Shown here piece by piece: positions 32,901 to 47,900 of a stretch of 60,000 nt of DNA. The translations under genes were made by a program, and so were the position numbers. A model generated the notes under the pieces. That model was not told where the DNA came from and ran no database searches. It saw only the letters and a program-made list of their open reading frames with translations. Within the stretch, counting starts at the first letter, position 1. Each line of letters starts with the position of its first letter. The DNA comes from Membranipora membranacea (taxonomy: Eukaryota > Bryozoa > Gymnolaemata > Cheilostomatida > Membraniporidae). The stretch is from contig OU612068.1 in NCBI GenBank assembly GCA_914767715.1, forward strand, positions 870,001 through 930,000, given 5' to 3'.

Positions 32901-35900
32901 CCAAATTTACACAGCCCATTGTTTTTTATATGAGTTTGAATCCACATGAAAAGTATATAAAAGTGGTTCAATAATGTGAGTGGCACTTAGGTGAGTTGGG
33001 GGAGACTATTTTACATACCCATGCAGAAAACTTCATTCAGTCAAATGAATTTAAGCTTCATATATACCACTTTCCCATCCCCCTATCGATCCTTGACCCA
33101 GTATAGTTAGTTTTTCACACTGTAATTTGTTGCTTCGTTTAGGCAATCGGTCTGAAACTGAAGGATATGATGGAGACGGAGGGTAGTGATATATTCTCTG
33201 TTATAAATGGTGGTCAGCAGGATAAGACTAACAGTACAGCTGAGCCATCTAGTGAAGAGGATTTCCTGGATGAAGGTAAGCTTAACATGTGTAATGCTAA
33301 AGGGAAAGGGGAATCCAGATTTTTGATGTAATATATATTCATTAACTCATTACAGACCTTGAGTATATTATTTTCACATTTTAATAGACATGCGCCTTGG
33401 TTCTGATCAGCACTTATGGCATACCATGGTAATGAAATGTCCCTAATGTTGACCTGAACCAAAGTATTCAAGTTCTGTGACATGTTGTCCTGAATTTTGG
33501 ACTTCTAGACCACACCATTAAATTCTTTGTATCCCGTTGCAGCCACATTTAATCAAGATGCCAATCCGAGGTTTTGCCCACATGCACTTAAGATGGTGGC
33601 TTCTCTTCTGTTGTATGAGATCACTACTTTCCTTCGAGAAGTCTATCAGGTTATGGCTGTGGTGAGTAAGATGTGCCATGACTTTCCAGTGTTCCAAACC
33701 CTTAAAGTGATGACATACTGTCAGGCGCAAGTCATTAACTAGAGGCCTTTCATGCGCTTGATTTAGACTGCAATCAATTGAAGAAAAAGGAAGTTGTGTC
33801 CCACTCTGTGATCGCTTGTCATATATCATGCAATAGTGTTCACAAACAAAACAAATGTATCGGGTGGTGTTATGTATTGTAAGGTTCATCCCCAGCACCA
33901 GAAGACGTGGCAGAGTTCACAGAAGACAGGGAGACGGAGTAGCTCTACTCCAGTACCTGCCGGTATCAGACCTTCCTCTCCTACACCAGAACGAGAATCA
34001 TCAGGTATATATACTACTATACCATACTCTTACTATACTTTACATTACAACCTGTTCCTGCTCTGACTGTATTACTGTTTATAACCCCGACTTCATCTAA
34101 ACACGTTCAACCCTATTTGATACCCATAATAAGAGAGATATGTTCAGCCCATCCCAAGAGACAAAGTATGCTCTATATCAGCTCAAATCACCTCAAATAA
34201 TTCTAATCAAAGTTTAATACTTTTGTTCTGTGAGACAGACTTGCGAGGATTACTCGCGGTAGTCATTGAACTGCTTGTGTTGTTTGGCTAACTAGAAGTT
34301 CCCTTGAAGTGGTTAACTCACACTCTTATATATATAGTGATACATAAAAGAACAAGCCACAGATCATCCTGTCTACATAAAGGTATCTTTTTTAAAGTCG
34401 TGCACGTATCAAATATAAATGTAAATATTAACGCTCATAATCTAACCTTAATACACTTTCTCATGTGCTGGTCCAACTTTAGTTCCTTAAGTTCTCTAAA
34501 CTCATAGCCTGGCTCTGGAAACAAGCTTATCAAGGTGAGAGATGTCATGGTACAGAAACTGCATCTTTGGTCTCATGGGGCTAACTGTGTGCTGTTAACA
34601 TCTAGCTCAAAAGTTATTTTTGTACACATGGTATAAGTGGCGATCTGGTGGTGCCTGACACGGGAGCGTCACTTACACCTGCTGGTAAAACTAACTTTCA
34701 TTGAGGCTTGAGCTCCTCCAATTGCTGAGAAGCATGTCACAGGTGGTAGTACTGATAATACTTACTCCCATTTACTTACAGCAACAACTACCACCATGAA
34801 GGTTAAATTTTAGGGTTTGTTCTTCATTCCTCATCAAATAAAACATTGACTGATATTATTTATTCAGCTGTAAGCGTTACAGGCAGTAGCCCTAAGAGGC
34901 CCAAACGTTGGGCTCTTGTCTCCGCCTCCATCACTAAACTACAGAAAGGTATATCCTCACTACACCGCTGCACTAAGTTATTGGTTTGGCTAGCTGATTT
35001 TTATCTTTGTGTATTTCTCGCCTCTGATTGCTAGAAGATGATTCCATCCTTACTATATAGATTCTATCTATCTACTGACTTTCTTTGTCATAATAACAAA
35101 ATATTCCTCCTCACCTTATTAATCACCTCACACAAGATATGGTGATTGTGCATGAGTACTAAGCAGTAAGCACACCACATTACACTACACCACTACTCAC
35201 CACGGTACTACACAGTACTACCGACAGGAATGGCTTGTGATCTGACTGTAGCAGATTTTTAGAAACTTTCACATGTGATTTGGTAGAAAAATTGAGCAGT
35301 TGTGTAGAAAATCAACTCACTCATTGCAAATGCATTGTTGAAGGGTGGGTTAAAAACACAGCAGGTTTTTGTGCATGAATATGGCTTAGGCTAGCAATTT
35401 GCATGGCACAGTGTGGCAGAGCTTGCTATATCCGACTGCTGTTGATGCTGGCACTGGATGATCACTTCTTACGTTCGTAGTGAGGGCTAGGTTCTAATTA
35501 GGTACTGTGCTCATCTATATATACTCTGTGTGTTAGGGGGCTACTCGCTAAATTTATTCCGTCAACTGTCTTGACAGTTGATCTTTCTTTCAGTAACCTA
35601 CAGTCCTACATATTCAGATCCCTCAATGCTGTTTACCAATTTTTCCAACACTTTCTTGGTTGTTTTTTTTTCTTTTTTATGTTTATTTTCATGGCTGGTT
35701 TGAATATCTGCAGATATTAACACTCCGTTTCGACTTCCTTTATTTCCATTTCATGATTTTGTTGTGTGAAAATCCAAGTCTACTTAAATCTGAACTGATG
35801 GCGGTTTCTCTAATGCTTCAGTAAAAATTGGGGTGTCTCTCTGCATTTTGTACTCTTTCTCTCCATTGACTCTCCATTGACCTGCTGACCCCTGCTGATT

Positions 35901-38900
35901 CTTCTGAGGCGGCTGTGATTGGATAGAGAATGTTTGGATCTAGGAAGCCAAACTATTCGTATTCAATTATATTAGGATACCATGAATAAACAATGTCATA
36001 TTTTAGGTTTTTACAGATGCCTTAAATTGAATTGTTTGGAGTTACCTTTTTGTTCAAGTGAAGCACACATTCATAAGTTTTTGTATACAAAAATATCAAA
36101 CAGATAGCACTCCCCCTGACCAAGGAGTTAAAGTCTTTAACTCCTTGCCCTGACCTATGACACATTAACCTGGCATTTCAGATTGTTTTGGTAGATGGTC
36201 GCACACCCACACTTTTTAGCGATTCTTATTTTATCTTTTGTTTGTAATTCTTCTTGATTTAGCTGTATATTATACCCAGCATGACCTGCTATGTTATACG
36301 GCCTGTCTTGTCATGTATTAGTACTGCCAGTCCCGTCTATCAGAGTCTGTTTCTTGCGCCCTCCCTGTATGACCTTTGTATGACCTTGTATTGTAACTAT
36401 GGATACTTTACCCTGTATTAATTGTAGACCAATCCACCAGAACACGTGTCTCGTTAATGGGTGTGGATAATCAACAGAAAAGAGCAAGTGGAGTATTTGG
36501 AAGCTCCTCCTCTATCAACTCCACTGCATTTGAACCTGTTAACCGCAAGGGTAATACATGTTTTCAATCTCTACTGTCAGTTTGAATTCCTCTTAGATCA
36601 TTAGATCGAAAGCTACACTGTCAGAGAGCGAAAAATAGTGCCCCACAATGCAATTCAATATTGACAGACAAAATCTAAATTGTTGATGCATCAGGTTGAC
36701 TTGACCACACCACAAGATTTGGGTTCAATATTTGTTCCATGTCTGCACTTGTCTCTCTCCCCTCATGGTGAAGTTATCGGGCATGAAAAACAAAACCCTG
36801 TCCAAGTTTGTCAAAGCAATCAAACCCAGTATGTCCTAGTCAAACACCAGAAAGTAGGATACTATCTACATGACTTAGACAATGTCAATTCAAGCCATAC
36901 TTTTTATTAGAATTAGCCACATTACCTGGAATCCTCCCTCCTAAGCTATTAATAAGAATCAATATTGGCTCGCTGATTTGAGAACAAATAAGTACCGACT
37001 TTAGTGGAAGATATGGTTGGATGTCTCCATGAAAAAAAGAAAGACTTCTGGGCATTTTGATTTCGAATATCTACATTTTTGACCAGATTGTTTGACCAGA
37101 ACATCAAACCGTTGTATGGTAAGCAGCATCAGTAAGCTTAGTAGAGGGACAGAAAAGGCTCTAACAATAAGCCTTCATTCAATAGAAATGGATTAGTGTA
37201 CAATGGCGTTATTTTATTGAAGGGAATGTTAAAAACAACCTACTGTACTATAATGAAATACAAGTCTTCGGTAAAGCATCATTGAACCACCAGAACCCTC
37301 CTGTTCAGAAATGTAATCAAACCAGATAATTATGTCGACCAAAAGTGGATTATAGTAGTGTATGGTGTGTACATGAACTGTTGTATTATTTGTAGCCTCT
37401 GGCGGTATGATGAGAAACAAGAAGTTATCAGCTGTCGGCAGCACAGCCTCCTCTACTCCTGGTGTCATGATGAGGTCTGCTAGAAGTATTAAACTCAAGA
37501 ACAGAGATCCTAACGCAGCAGGTCTGTATAAAATTCATACTTCTAAATTCTCACGCTTTGAACAGTGTGGTGTGCAGTAAAGAGAGTATCTGCCAGAGTG
37601 TTATGCTGCCAGGTTACATATGTCAAATTGTTTAAAGTGAAACACTATTGCAACAAAGTCACAGAGTAAAGATGACAATGCATGGACCCATATGCTCATG
37701 ATTTGAGAGGGACATACTATGACGATTATCCTTGGCAGGCACTGATTATATTAATCTACTGTATCATACTGTTGTTGATTTCAGTCCCAGGTGCCCGTAC
37801 TGCTAAGCTGAGTACATCCACTTCACCCTTCACTGATTTATCCTCGACCAATCAGGATGAGAGTTCTGTATTCTACCCTGGTGCTGACTCATCACCTTCT
37901 GCCGCTGTCCCAGGCCCTAGTCCGACCTCTGAACCTCTTGATATGTACTCTGAGCTCTACAATGATCTACACAACAAACTCAACTGGCTTACTGTGAGTT
38001 TCCTGTGAAGCAGTTTAGAAAGAAAGTGTAGATATGATATGATATGTTTCCTAATGTTGGTTAAAATCTCAAGGTTTCATAACTCACCGCATCCTGAAGA
38101 AAGGGAGGCGAGATAGGGGTGCCTTAGGGGCTAGGCCGCAATGTCTACGCCAATTTGCTCTCAGTTTGTAGGCAGGTCAGAGCACACCTGGGGGTCCAAC
38201 GATCCCCAGTAGTCAGTGGACTGCAATGGGATTCGAACCCACAACCTTCAACACTTGCGCTCTGAAGACCCGCGCTCTAACCAACTGAGCAACCTCCTAC
38301 TCCTGCATAATACATATTCCTATCTGCTTGTTCACATCTATCGGCAAGATTGATCCAGCTGAACTCATTCTTTGATGTTGGAGCTCAAAATATCTGGTCA
38401 TAAACATAAACATAAATAAACATATATAATACTATAGATCCTATTTGTGACGGTACTCTCTATTTTCTAGCCCATTATTCAGCTATCGAGTGCGTCTAAC
38501 TTCATCTGTGAGCACACTAACGGTTCATGTAACAAATACTGCTTCCTCAGACAGAACAGGAGCTGTCAGCTTCTCGTCAAAGCTGTACAGAAGGTATACG
38601 AGGTGGACGTTAGTAAGACTGTGGAGGAGAAATCTGTACCTATACAGCCGATGTCTGCAGGGGACGCTAAACGTCCCTCTGTCACCCGGGTATGTTAGGT
38701 TATCAGGCCACACTAAGGGAACACCCACATTTCCTATACTGTGTTAGCTATGCATACATGCCACAAAGTATGGTGATCATGCAATGGTTTATATTGAATT
38801 GACTTCAGTCGTCAGATAATACAGACTAAGTTTAAACGCAGCCCATGTTGATGAAGAATTTCGAAGTGCAGAATTCAAATTGATTAGAGCCAGCCAGGTG

Positions 38901-41900
38901 TGAATTGTGAGTAGCAGCATGAAAGTATTAATCATTTGTCTTTCATTATCGTGATTTGTGCTGACTAACTGCTATCAAACGTGATTCAATGTTTAGTCTT
39001 GTGGTGGATTTTACTCCAGATAACTAAAGACAGCAGCTCTTATGTTTTCATGTACCGGCTAGGACTTGTGTCAGATCAGTATTTGGAGTCTTCAGTTCAT
39101 GATATGATGTTGTGTTACTAATGAGTTGAGAAATCTAAGAGAGTTTCATTTGTGAATTTTCAGCAGAAGTGGACTTAAGTTTTCAAATTTTGCTGTAATA
39201 TCAGCCGCATATGATCAGCCAAAGGCCCAAACCCCCATCCATATTTTACCCCGTTCTTGCTAGTCAGCTTGGCTATCGTGGTTACGGGATTATTTCGATG
39301 TCAGGTCTTATCTCATTATATTCTATATTTTGCCTAATAATTCAATTGTATCATAATATTATCACTATAATATATTATTGTTTGTTGACCGCTCAGTATC
39401 TTCATGAATAATTTGGGTGAAAAACCCAGTCAGTTTTTGTTTTAGTATTTGTTGGAGCACTTTGTAATACTCTATAGTATATACCATGCGCTCATATTAT
39501 TCCTGGTAACTGGTAGTAGTGTTCGTTGCTCACATATTACTAACTGTATAACCATGTTTTGTGTCTAACCGCGTCTGCTCGTATAACGTGCATGGCATGT
39601 TTGTTGGATAGATTTATGTTTTCTATTTTCATACAAACTACCAGCTAACCAAGTCATCTTCACAGATTTTGCTGGCTAATGTTGTGGAGGCTACCATCGG
39701 AAAGAGAAGAAGTTTTGACAAGGCAATGGCCATGGCTTCAAGGATGAAAGAACCAAAGAAGATCAAAGAGAAGCCGCCAATAATGGATTATCTCCAAAAA
39801 TATGTGAGTGCTCAAACTAAATCTCTGTTATCCTAAATATAGGAAGATAGGCTTGAATCTAAACTCATTGATGGTCAATTCATAATAAGTCTGTGTGCTG
39901 TGTGTCCGTGCACAGAAACTTACACGTCAAATGTACTATGATATTTCATTATTATAGCAGACACATTGGTCCATAGTATTGCCAACTAAATATCAAGACC
40001 ATATGTCAAGGCTTTGTGATGTTAGTCTTGTCTCTTAACCAATATCAATTCTATTTTTTGTGTCATATTCGATAATGCCTTCAAAATTCGTTAAAAATTG
40101 AATAATAGCAATAAAAGCCTGCGCATCAGTTTCTGCCCATTCCATTTTCAACCCCATCTGCAGCGTTTGAGCACTTAAACTACCTGCACATCTTTGCTTT
40201 TTGTTTGAGCTCACTTTGACTAATTGGTGCAGTTTCATGGTGGTATAAGAGAGGATCTTGTTATTATTTTAGAGTAATAACTTGATGTGCGTACCGCTGT
40301 CTATCATACTGAAGAGTGCAGCTGTACTAAGAGAAGATGAGTTAGCCGGTGTGGCTGCCGTAGCCTGGGAGTACCTGCTACAGCCTGACAAAGAACTCGT
40401 CTCTACCGCTGGTCAGTATTACCTTATCATATTTTCATGGTACGAAGTTGAAGTCTGCATATAATTTAAAGAAATTGCTCTGCCGTGGTATACGTGCCTT
40501 TCAGCTGCCCACCAATTGTGCTGCTGCTCTAAGTTGAACTTAAATCACTCATCGAAACCACAACGTAAATTAAATTTGTTGGTATATGTTCATTGTATGT
40601 CATCGTTGATATAGAGAGTTGTAGTAGCTCTACTACTGCTACATGGATTGGTTGGGTTGTCCTCTTCTTCCAAATCAGTGTGCTTACTATGCCGTCACCT
40701 CATCAGTACAATGAGAGCAACCTGCATTCAAATATGATAACTTGTTACTTGTAATCTCAAGTTTACTACAGATAAGTTCACTCAATGCCTAATCTTCTGT
40801 TTGTGGCCTCTATTAGTTATCATAATTTAGGGTGATGTTGTGCATCAATATTAATTTGATATGTTTCTCTGACATTAGTGGCGGTGATACTGATGGTAGC
40901 CGGACAGGTACCTCAGGTTATACAGAATCTAATGCTGACAGAGCTACACCATGTACAAGTAGAGAACAGAGTATCAGCTGTCAAAAGGTACTTAAAACCT
41001 AATTACCTACCACTAAACGATATCCTTCTGCTGTACACAAGTGGATATCCAGCTGATCTCAACATACCTTTTCGTCATGGCTTGGCTGATTCCTGTATTT
41101 TGCTGATTTATATCAGCGCACCACATAACCACATAACATGTTTGCTGGAGGTATGATAAAAACTAAAACTCTCTCCAATGGTAATAGCCATTGGTTAATC
41201 ATTTTTATAAATTGCAGGGACCTTTTTTTATTGTGGTTTTATTTTTATTTTTCTCTTTTATTTAGATTTTACGTGCTGTGGACGTTCAGATATCAAGTAT
41301 GGTCGAGACTGGAGCCGGGAGCTCAAATCTGGTTCAAGGTAAACTTTACCTCTTACCTTGACCTTATTAGATGGTGAGCGATATTTTTCACTAGATAAGG
41401 CCTTTTATTGCCCTGGCAGACCTTCTCATAAAATCATTCATTATTTATAATCCACCTGATTATGTGACAGGCTCACGTAGCTGGACATCAGAAGGGCTCT
41501 TCTAGTCTGGTAAGTATACAGCAGGAAGGCAGGCAAGTGATCATGTTGTGCTTTCATCTGTCGTTCATGTATACGTCTCTCATCATGATAGTTACTTTTT
41601 GTTACATTTCTATTTATTTAAAGAAAAGAAAATCTTTCCTAAGCATGATTAAAGTGATGAGCATCATCGAAGATAGAACAAAGTTTGATTTATAAACATT
41701 TGGTTTCATTTTTTCTGCATTTTGAACTTCTCAAATATAAAATTTAATTCCATTGTCAGTAGATGAGATGTAGATATGTAAGCTTAGTTATCACCGACAG
41801 CGTCGCTTTTGATGTTCACTGTGGATAAATTCATCACATTTGTCACATTTCTCATATATGTATGTCTGACAAGTGAGTCAGCAGTAGTAAGTTTTGTAGC

Positions 41901-44900
41901 AAAGTCAGTGATCTTCATGTCATATAACATAATATTGTAGATGAAGTGTTGTTAAGATCAGCAATATTGTAGTCTGTGTTGACAAGCTTAGTTCAGGAGC
42001 TGAGGGAGGGCGCTGTAACCCCCAACAGAACTAACTGAGGTGGTGACATCTGATCATCATACTAGCTCAGCTCAACTTGTTATGCCTGTTGATATTACAG
42101 ATGATGCCCCCGTCGATAGATTACACCTTACCGTCCCCACCTCTTGGTCTCCCTGGACAGATAGTACCTGATCCTCCGTGGATGCCTCTATATAAACTTA
42201 AACTAGAGGAGCTCGCAGCCAATCAGGAAGGATCTGTGAGTGACCTACAAACGTTATGTCAAGAATGTGATAGCAGGGTGATAGCAGGCAGTATAACTAA
42301 TAAGGAATTATCTTCTCTTTCAGTATCTGTATGCTCGCTATCCTTCATTATGTAGCAAAGTGACTGATGGCCACTGATCCTAGATTTCCTATCAAATAAT
42401 CCACTTTCTCTTATTAATCTCATCCATAATCTTCATTCGTTTCATTTTACAGAAATCTCTAGTTACCGCTACCAACACCAGAAGGAAACAACAACAGGAA
42501 ATGGTAGCCAAGGCTCTAGTCGCAGAAGAGTGCAGAAAGAGGGAGGCGAGAGAGGCGTTCCCACTCAGTACTATAGGTGTTAGTATTCAGGCTGCGCAAG
42601 AATTCACACAAACTTGTCAGCAGGAAGTGGATGACAGTGAGTATCATTCTGTCTGTGAGTCTGTCTGGATGCCTCGTAGATTTTAGACATTTGATTTCTG
42701 AATTTTCTCTTATGATCTTCATCGAACCAAAGATGAAATATTATCACCTGTTAGTTTTCTCTGATGATTTACGCATGATCAGTTTGAAAATCGGCCAAAT
42801 TGAGATGTTAGTTACGGGATCAGAATTGTAATAGAAGAGTGTTTGAGGGTTAACCAACACCCACCCGTTGCAATTGTGAGCCCCAAAGCTACTACAATAG
42901 CATGATTAAGATTTTTTTCAGCTTGCTTTGATTGGTGTGTGTTTTTAGCTTTAGTCGCTAGTAAGAGTGAGGCTGCTCCATGCAGCGCTCTGCCGCATCA
43001 ATCCTCGTTTGCTTCAGTTTTTACATATGGTGTGAGGAGATCGTCTATGTCAGTACACTCCATAGCACCAATGTATAAAGCTGCTAGCTTATTATCTACA
43101 TGCAGAGTAATAGGCATGCCTACTGCTTCAGGTAGCTTTAGCTGTTAACAAAGAATGCTGTCGATGTTGTTCCACATTGTAATATAGAGTAGACGAGTTC
43201 CCCTATCTTTAAATGTGTGCTTCTGCATTCATACCACAAACAACCAACCACTCGCTCACATATCTTCTACGTTTGTAACTTCTGAGTTAGAAAACTTGGT
43301 TTTGAACTTATTGAGAGGGCTTCCAATATGTTGTCATTTTGTTGTTGATTTGCTATAGAGGGACAAGAGAAAATCAGTTATAGCTCTGCAACTTTGTTTT
43401 CTTCTCATTACCTTTAGTTGGTAGTGTAGCTACATTAAGACTCAGCGCTGCCGATATGCTTTTACTCAACGAATTCAATGAATTCAAGGACTACTTTGAT
43501 TAATTGAAACTGTGTCTCACCTTCTATTAACTTTTATCTGTTGCACCTTTTGACAGCTCAGCTGATTACTAGAGGATTTAAATCTTTTTTTTTATAACTA
43601 TGTAATATACTTACTATACTGACAATCGTTTGGCATTAGAGCGTGAGACTTATCCTGAGTGGAGTGTCTGACACTATACTGATAGCTCCTCAGAGCAGCA
43701 GCAGCAGCAGCCCATAAACGCTCAATGATTTTGGAGCACCGTTTATATAGCTTTGACCACAATTTGTTGCTTGTGCTTTGTTGTGTTTCTCCTCATATCA
43801 TGTTAAACATCCTGTTATGCTGTTATAGCGGCCGATGAGACACAGGAGGTAGTAGCAGTAAGAGAAGTGATTACAGCTCACTCTGTATTCCCCACATGTG
43901 TCTGCTTAGTCGGACTTGCTCTGTTTGATCTACTAGAGGACTCTGAGACACATAACAGCTCTACAGGTATGTATTATTACTTATAAAAAACTGAAATCTA
44001 AGAAGTATGAAGTGTGCTCCCGTCCTGTTTGAATTGTGTGATAAATCCATTATCAGTATATATATGCCTAGCAAGTAAAGAGAGAAACTCTTGCCAAGTC
44101 GTTTATGTACTGATGGGTTATAATCATATCTCATAGAATATATGTGTTCAGCAATGTAGTCATGGTATGATGGATAGTAACCGTGTTTTTTTTTTCAGAA
44201 TTCCAAAGCAGTCAAAAAAATATTGGCATATGAGTGCTATTTTAGCTTGTCACGCTTTTTTTTGTGTATTCTACACTAGGTCTTATTTGACCGCCCTATT
44301 TAACGGGCCCCCTTAAGCGCATATACCCTTGCCGGCTACTCTTTTTTTCGAAGAGGCAGAGGGGGATCTTTAGACTGCGCGCAAGCACACAGTAGACCTC
44401 CTGCATTTATGGTCCTGATCCGAAAAGACCTGGCTAGGAAGAATAGCTTCCAGTACCAAATCTGAAACAGACAGATGACGCTGGGAATCAAATCCAGATC
44501 CTAAGATCACTAGTCCTTACCGTTAACCGTCAGCCCACTCCTGACATTGATTTGTAATGATATCTGTAAGGCATTTCGAACTTATTGTGAATTATTAAAC
44601 TTGTGAACTTATTTCTATCCATCAGTGAGTTCAGTGGCTGACTCAGTTATAAGGAGTTGTATGATAGAAGATTCCTCTCTCTTCTTCCGATATTTGTTTG
44701 AGAAGCTGACTAATCCTGAGAGGAGGAACGACATGTTTACTATTCTGCGTAAACTACTCGTCTGGATGCCTAACCTACCATCTAACGCTGCATACATCCT
44801 CCTAAATAACCTGGTCAGTGAACTTAATCATTATCATATTACTATTTTAATTACTTTATCCTTCGAATAATGGTTTTAGCTCAGCCTGAATGTATTATTA

Positions 44901-47900
44901 TAGATCAGCAGAAATTACTTTCATGTATTAGTAACGTCTATCAACTTTAAATAGAATGTGAACTGAGGATGACCAGCTGTAAGCTTAACAGTGGCAACTA
45001 CCACATTATTGTACAATTATTCATTGTTGACCTTTTTGTTGATAGGTTGGATACGTACTGTTCTATAACAGATCGACCAATGATAACGCAGCTATCTGTA
45101 TGAGCCAGGCTCTCTCTGTAATATGGCAGCTTGTACCCAGTGTACAGGGTCTCTACTTTAAAGATATGAAAACTATGCTCAAAAAAGTACAGAGTGAGGT
45201 TAGTGCTTTATTCTCTTGCTAATAGTTTAAACACGCTGACAGAGGTTGCAACCTCAGAGGGTCTTCAACGAGTTTCTATATACACATCAAGTTAATGTCA
45301 AAGACCAATCCGAATATCAACATATCATATACCATTGGAAAGCTGCTGAGCTACTGAAAATGAATCAATTTAGACTAGTCATATATCAAAGAAAATCAAA
45401 TTTTACGATGAACGCAATCTCTAAGTATACATTCCACCTGTTTTGAAATTTTTTTCCAAATAATTTGACTCCTCCATCTGCAATGACAAAAACAGCGGTT
45501 TTTGCCTCATTTCCTCCCTAAAATGACACAACGTCATCGAATCAAGTTTTTGTTCAGGTATTCATTTTCAGTAGCTCGGCAGCTTTCCAACGGTATATGA
45601 TATGTTGATATTCGGATCGGTCTTTGACATTACCTTAAAGGGCAACCAAGGTTTTGCAGCAACGCATTAGTTGGTAGTAAATGATGTGCTAGGCAGCATC
45701 AGCTTTGTGCATGACACGGCGCAAAACTCAAAGTGGTTGCTGATTCTAAGCTGGGTAACACTTCAGTTTAGGGGCAGTACAAAGACCTTGCTGTAATATT
45801 GATAGATCACAGGCTAAATAATAACAGGAACAGGAAACTGCTCTGTGGTATTCTAATTTTAGCTTAGTTTGAGTACCTGATGGATGAATTGTTTCACAAG
45901 AATTCTGGCTGAATGATCAACAGAAATCAGATTTTGTCTTTTTCCCGATGCAGAAGGTGCAATCTGCTATCTGCTATCTATCTAATCTGAGAACTTGTTT
46001 GAAACCTTGGTTGCCCTTTAATCCTCTGAGGATCAGCTGAAGTTTATATGTTAGTAATGTGACGTCATGCAAACCGCTCTGCACTCTGAGGTTGCAACCG
46101 CTAAGTGTGTTTTGACCATTGATATATATAATTCATATCTATGGTTTTGACCATTAGACTTGTGATACAAAACTTTGACCATTCATGCTCAAGTTATTTC
46201 TGTGATAAACATGTATATGTCAAAATTTATAGTCCTCTAAAGCTCGTAGACATCCATTGAAACCGTAGTTCCAGTTGTTTTGAGCCTTTCTTTAACTGGT
46301 ATACATTCCCATCCTCCTCCTCCTACCTACAAATTTGTTACTGGTGATGTTTTTATTGTCATAAATATTTCTATTTTCGATCAGCATTCATTGATGATCA
46401 CATCTCATCTACCTGCGACTAAGAAGATAATAGTACACGGGCTGGACTCCACCCTCCCCCCTCAGCAGTTTCTCGTACATGAGGATACTCAGTTTAAGAC
46501 AATCATGCAGGAGAGCCTCGAGTACTTCAGTATCAGTGATGACTCTGTGAACTATCAACTGGCTGATGCCAAAACTAGTAAGCTAATAATCCTTCAATAA
46601 ATTTCCTCTCTTCTGTTATTATTGTCAGTGTGAGATTTTTTCATGTCCTACAGAACTAGATAAAATATTGGTCTATATCTAAGTAATCTTTGGTTTGCAA
46701 AGTTTTCCACTCTATTTGTCAATCTGCATGAAGACCATTTTTTTGTTCCTTTCTTTAGTTAGATAATAAGAGTCCTTTGCATTCCTGTATACCATAGGGC
46801 AACCACATGTTATGTCTTGCATAATGCCTTCCATGAAATGTGCCATGTTGATGGGCGTAACAGGAAAATATAAAAAGAGGCACAATGCCTCTGTGCTGAT
46901 TGTCACGAATGTGCTTCCCTTCGCCATGTGAGATTACTCTATTTACATGTGTATACGACATTTATAGATAAGATGTACAGCAGACATAGCTTTGTAAGAG
47001 ACCACTATGTGTTCAGGAGAAACAACACACCTCAGCTAAAACTACTCAAGATGGAGCCTGCCAAGTCTTACGCTCTTCTCCAGAAACAGGTATTTGTTTG
47101 GGCGGATTTAATTGGAAATCTCGGAGTTGACTCCTTGGACCCATCCGACACCACTTGAAAAATACATTAACAGTTAGGTGTCACAAGTTTGTCTACAAGC
47201 CAGGAAGTTACTTCTAACTTTTTGCCCCAAGTATATGAGACTTGATCATGTAATAGAATTCTGAATTACTAATATTGAGGGGCTCACAGCGTTGTTCTAC
47301 TGCTAAGTTGGATATAATATACATATATTGCTGTTGGGTTGGATTAATGTATAAGTTTGAGGTTGATCCAATCTTCAATGTTATACAGATGATGGATGCT
47401 AAGTTTATTGAAACCTGCAAAGTTGAGCTGACTAACAATATCCTCCGGTTCACCATACAAAATCATGTAAGTAAAACATGATATAAGTTACGTGAAATAC
47501 TGTAAGATCATCACTGACTAGACGGTTTTGCTCATATTTTATAACCATCAGTATTCTGTTAGCCTTTGGTGGATGCCCCTTCAATGGCTGCCCATAACCA
47601 ACGCTCTGCCATTCTCATATAATTTAGATGCCGTGCGGGGTGAGATAATTTGAACCGAAACCGGAAATAGCAAATTGGAACAGGAAACATTTGAAAAATA
47701 ACTAGTCTAAAATCAAAGTTGTCTCAATGTTTATTCTACACGATGGTATATTTCAGTTGGAGAATCAGGTACTCTTCCTACATGAGGAGTTCAGTAAGCA
47801 GGTAGCGTTCCCCCGAAAAGCTTTAGAGACAGAATTCTCTTATTTTGACTCCATATTCGGTGATGAGATGAACGGTATTGATGTCACACATAAACATGTG

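Noticed and set aside
38220-38306. tRNA gene on the minus strand
   Set aside because: The A and B boxes are good, but the acceptor stem does not pair and a SINE body follows directly.
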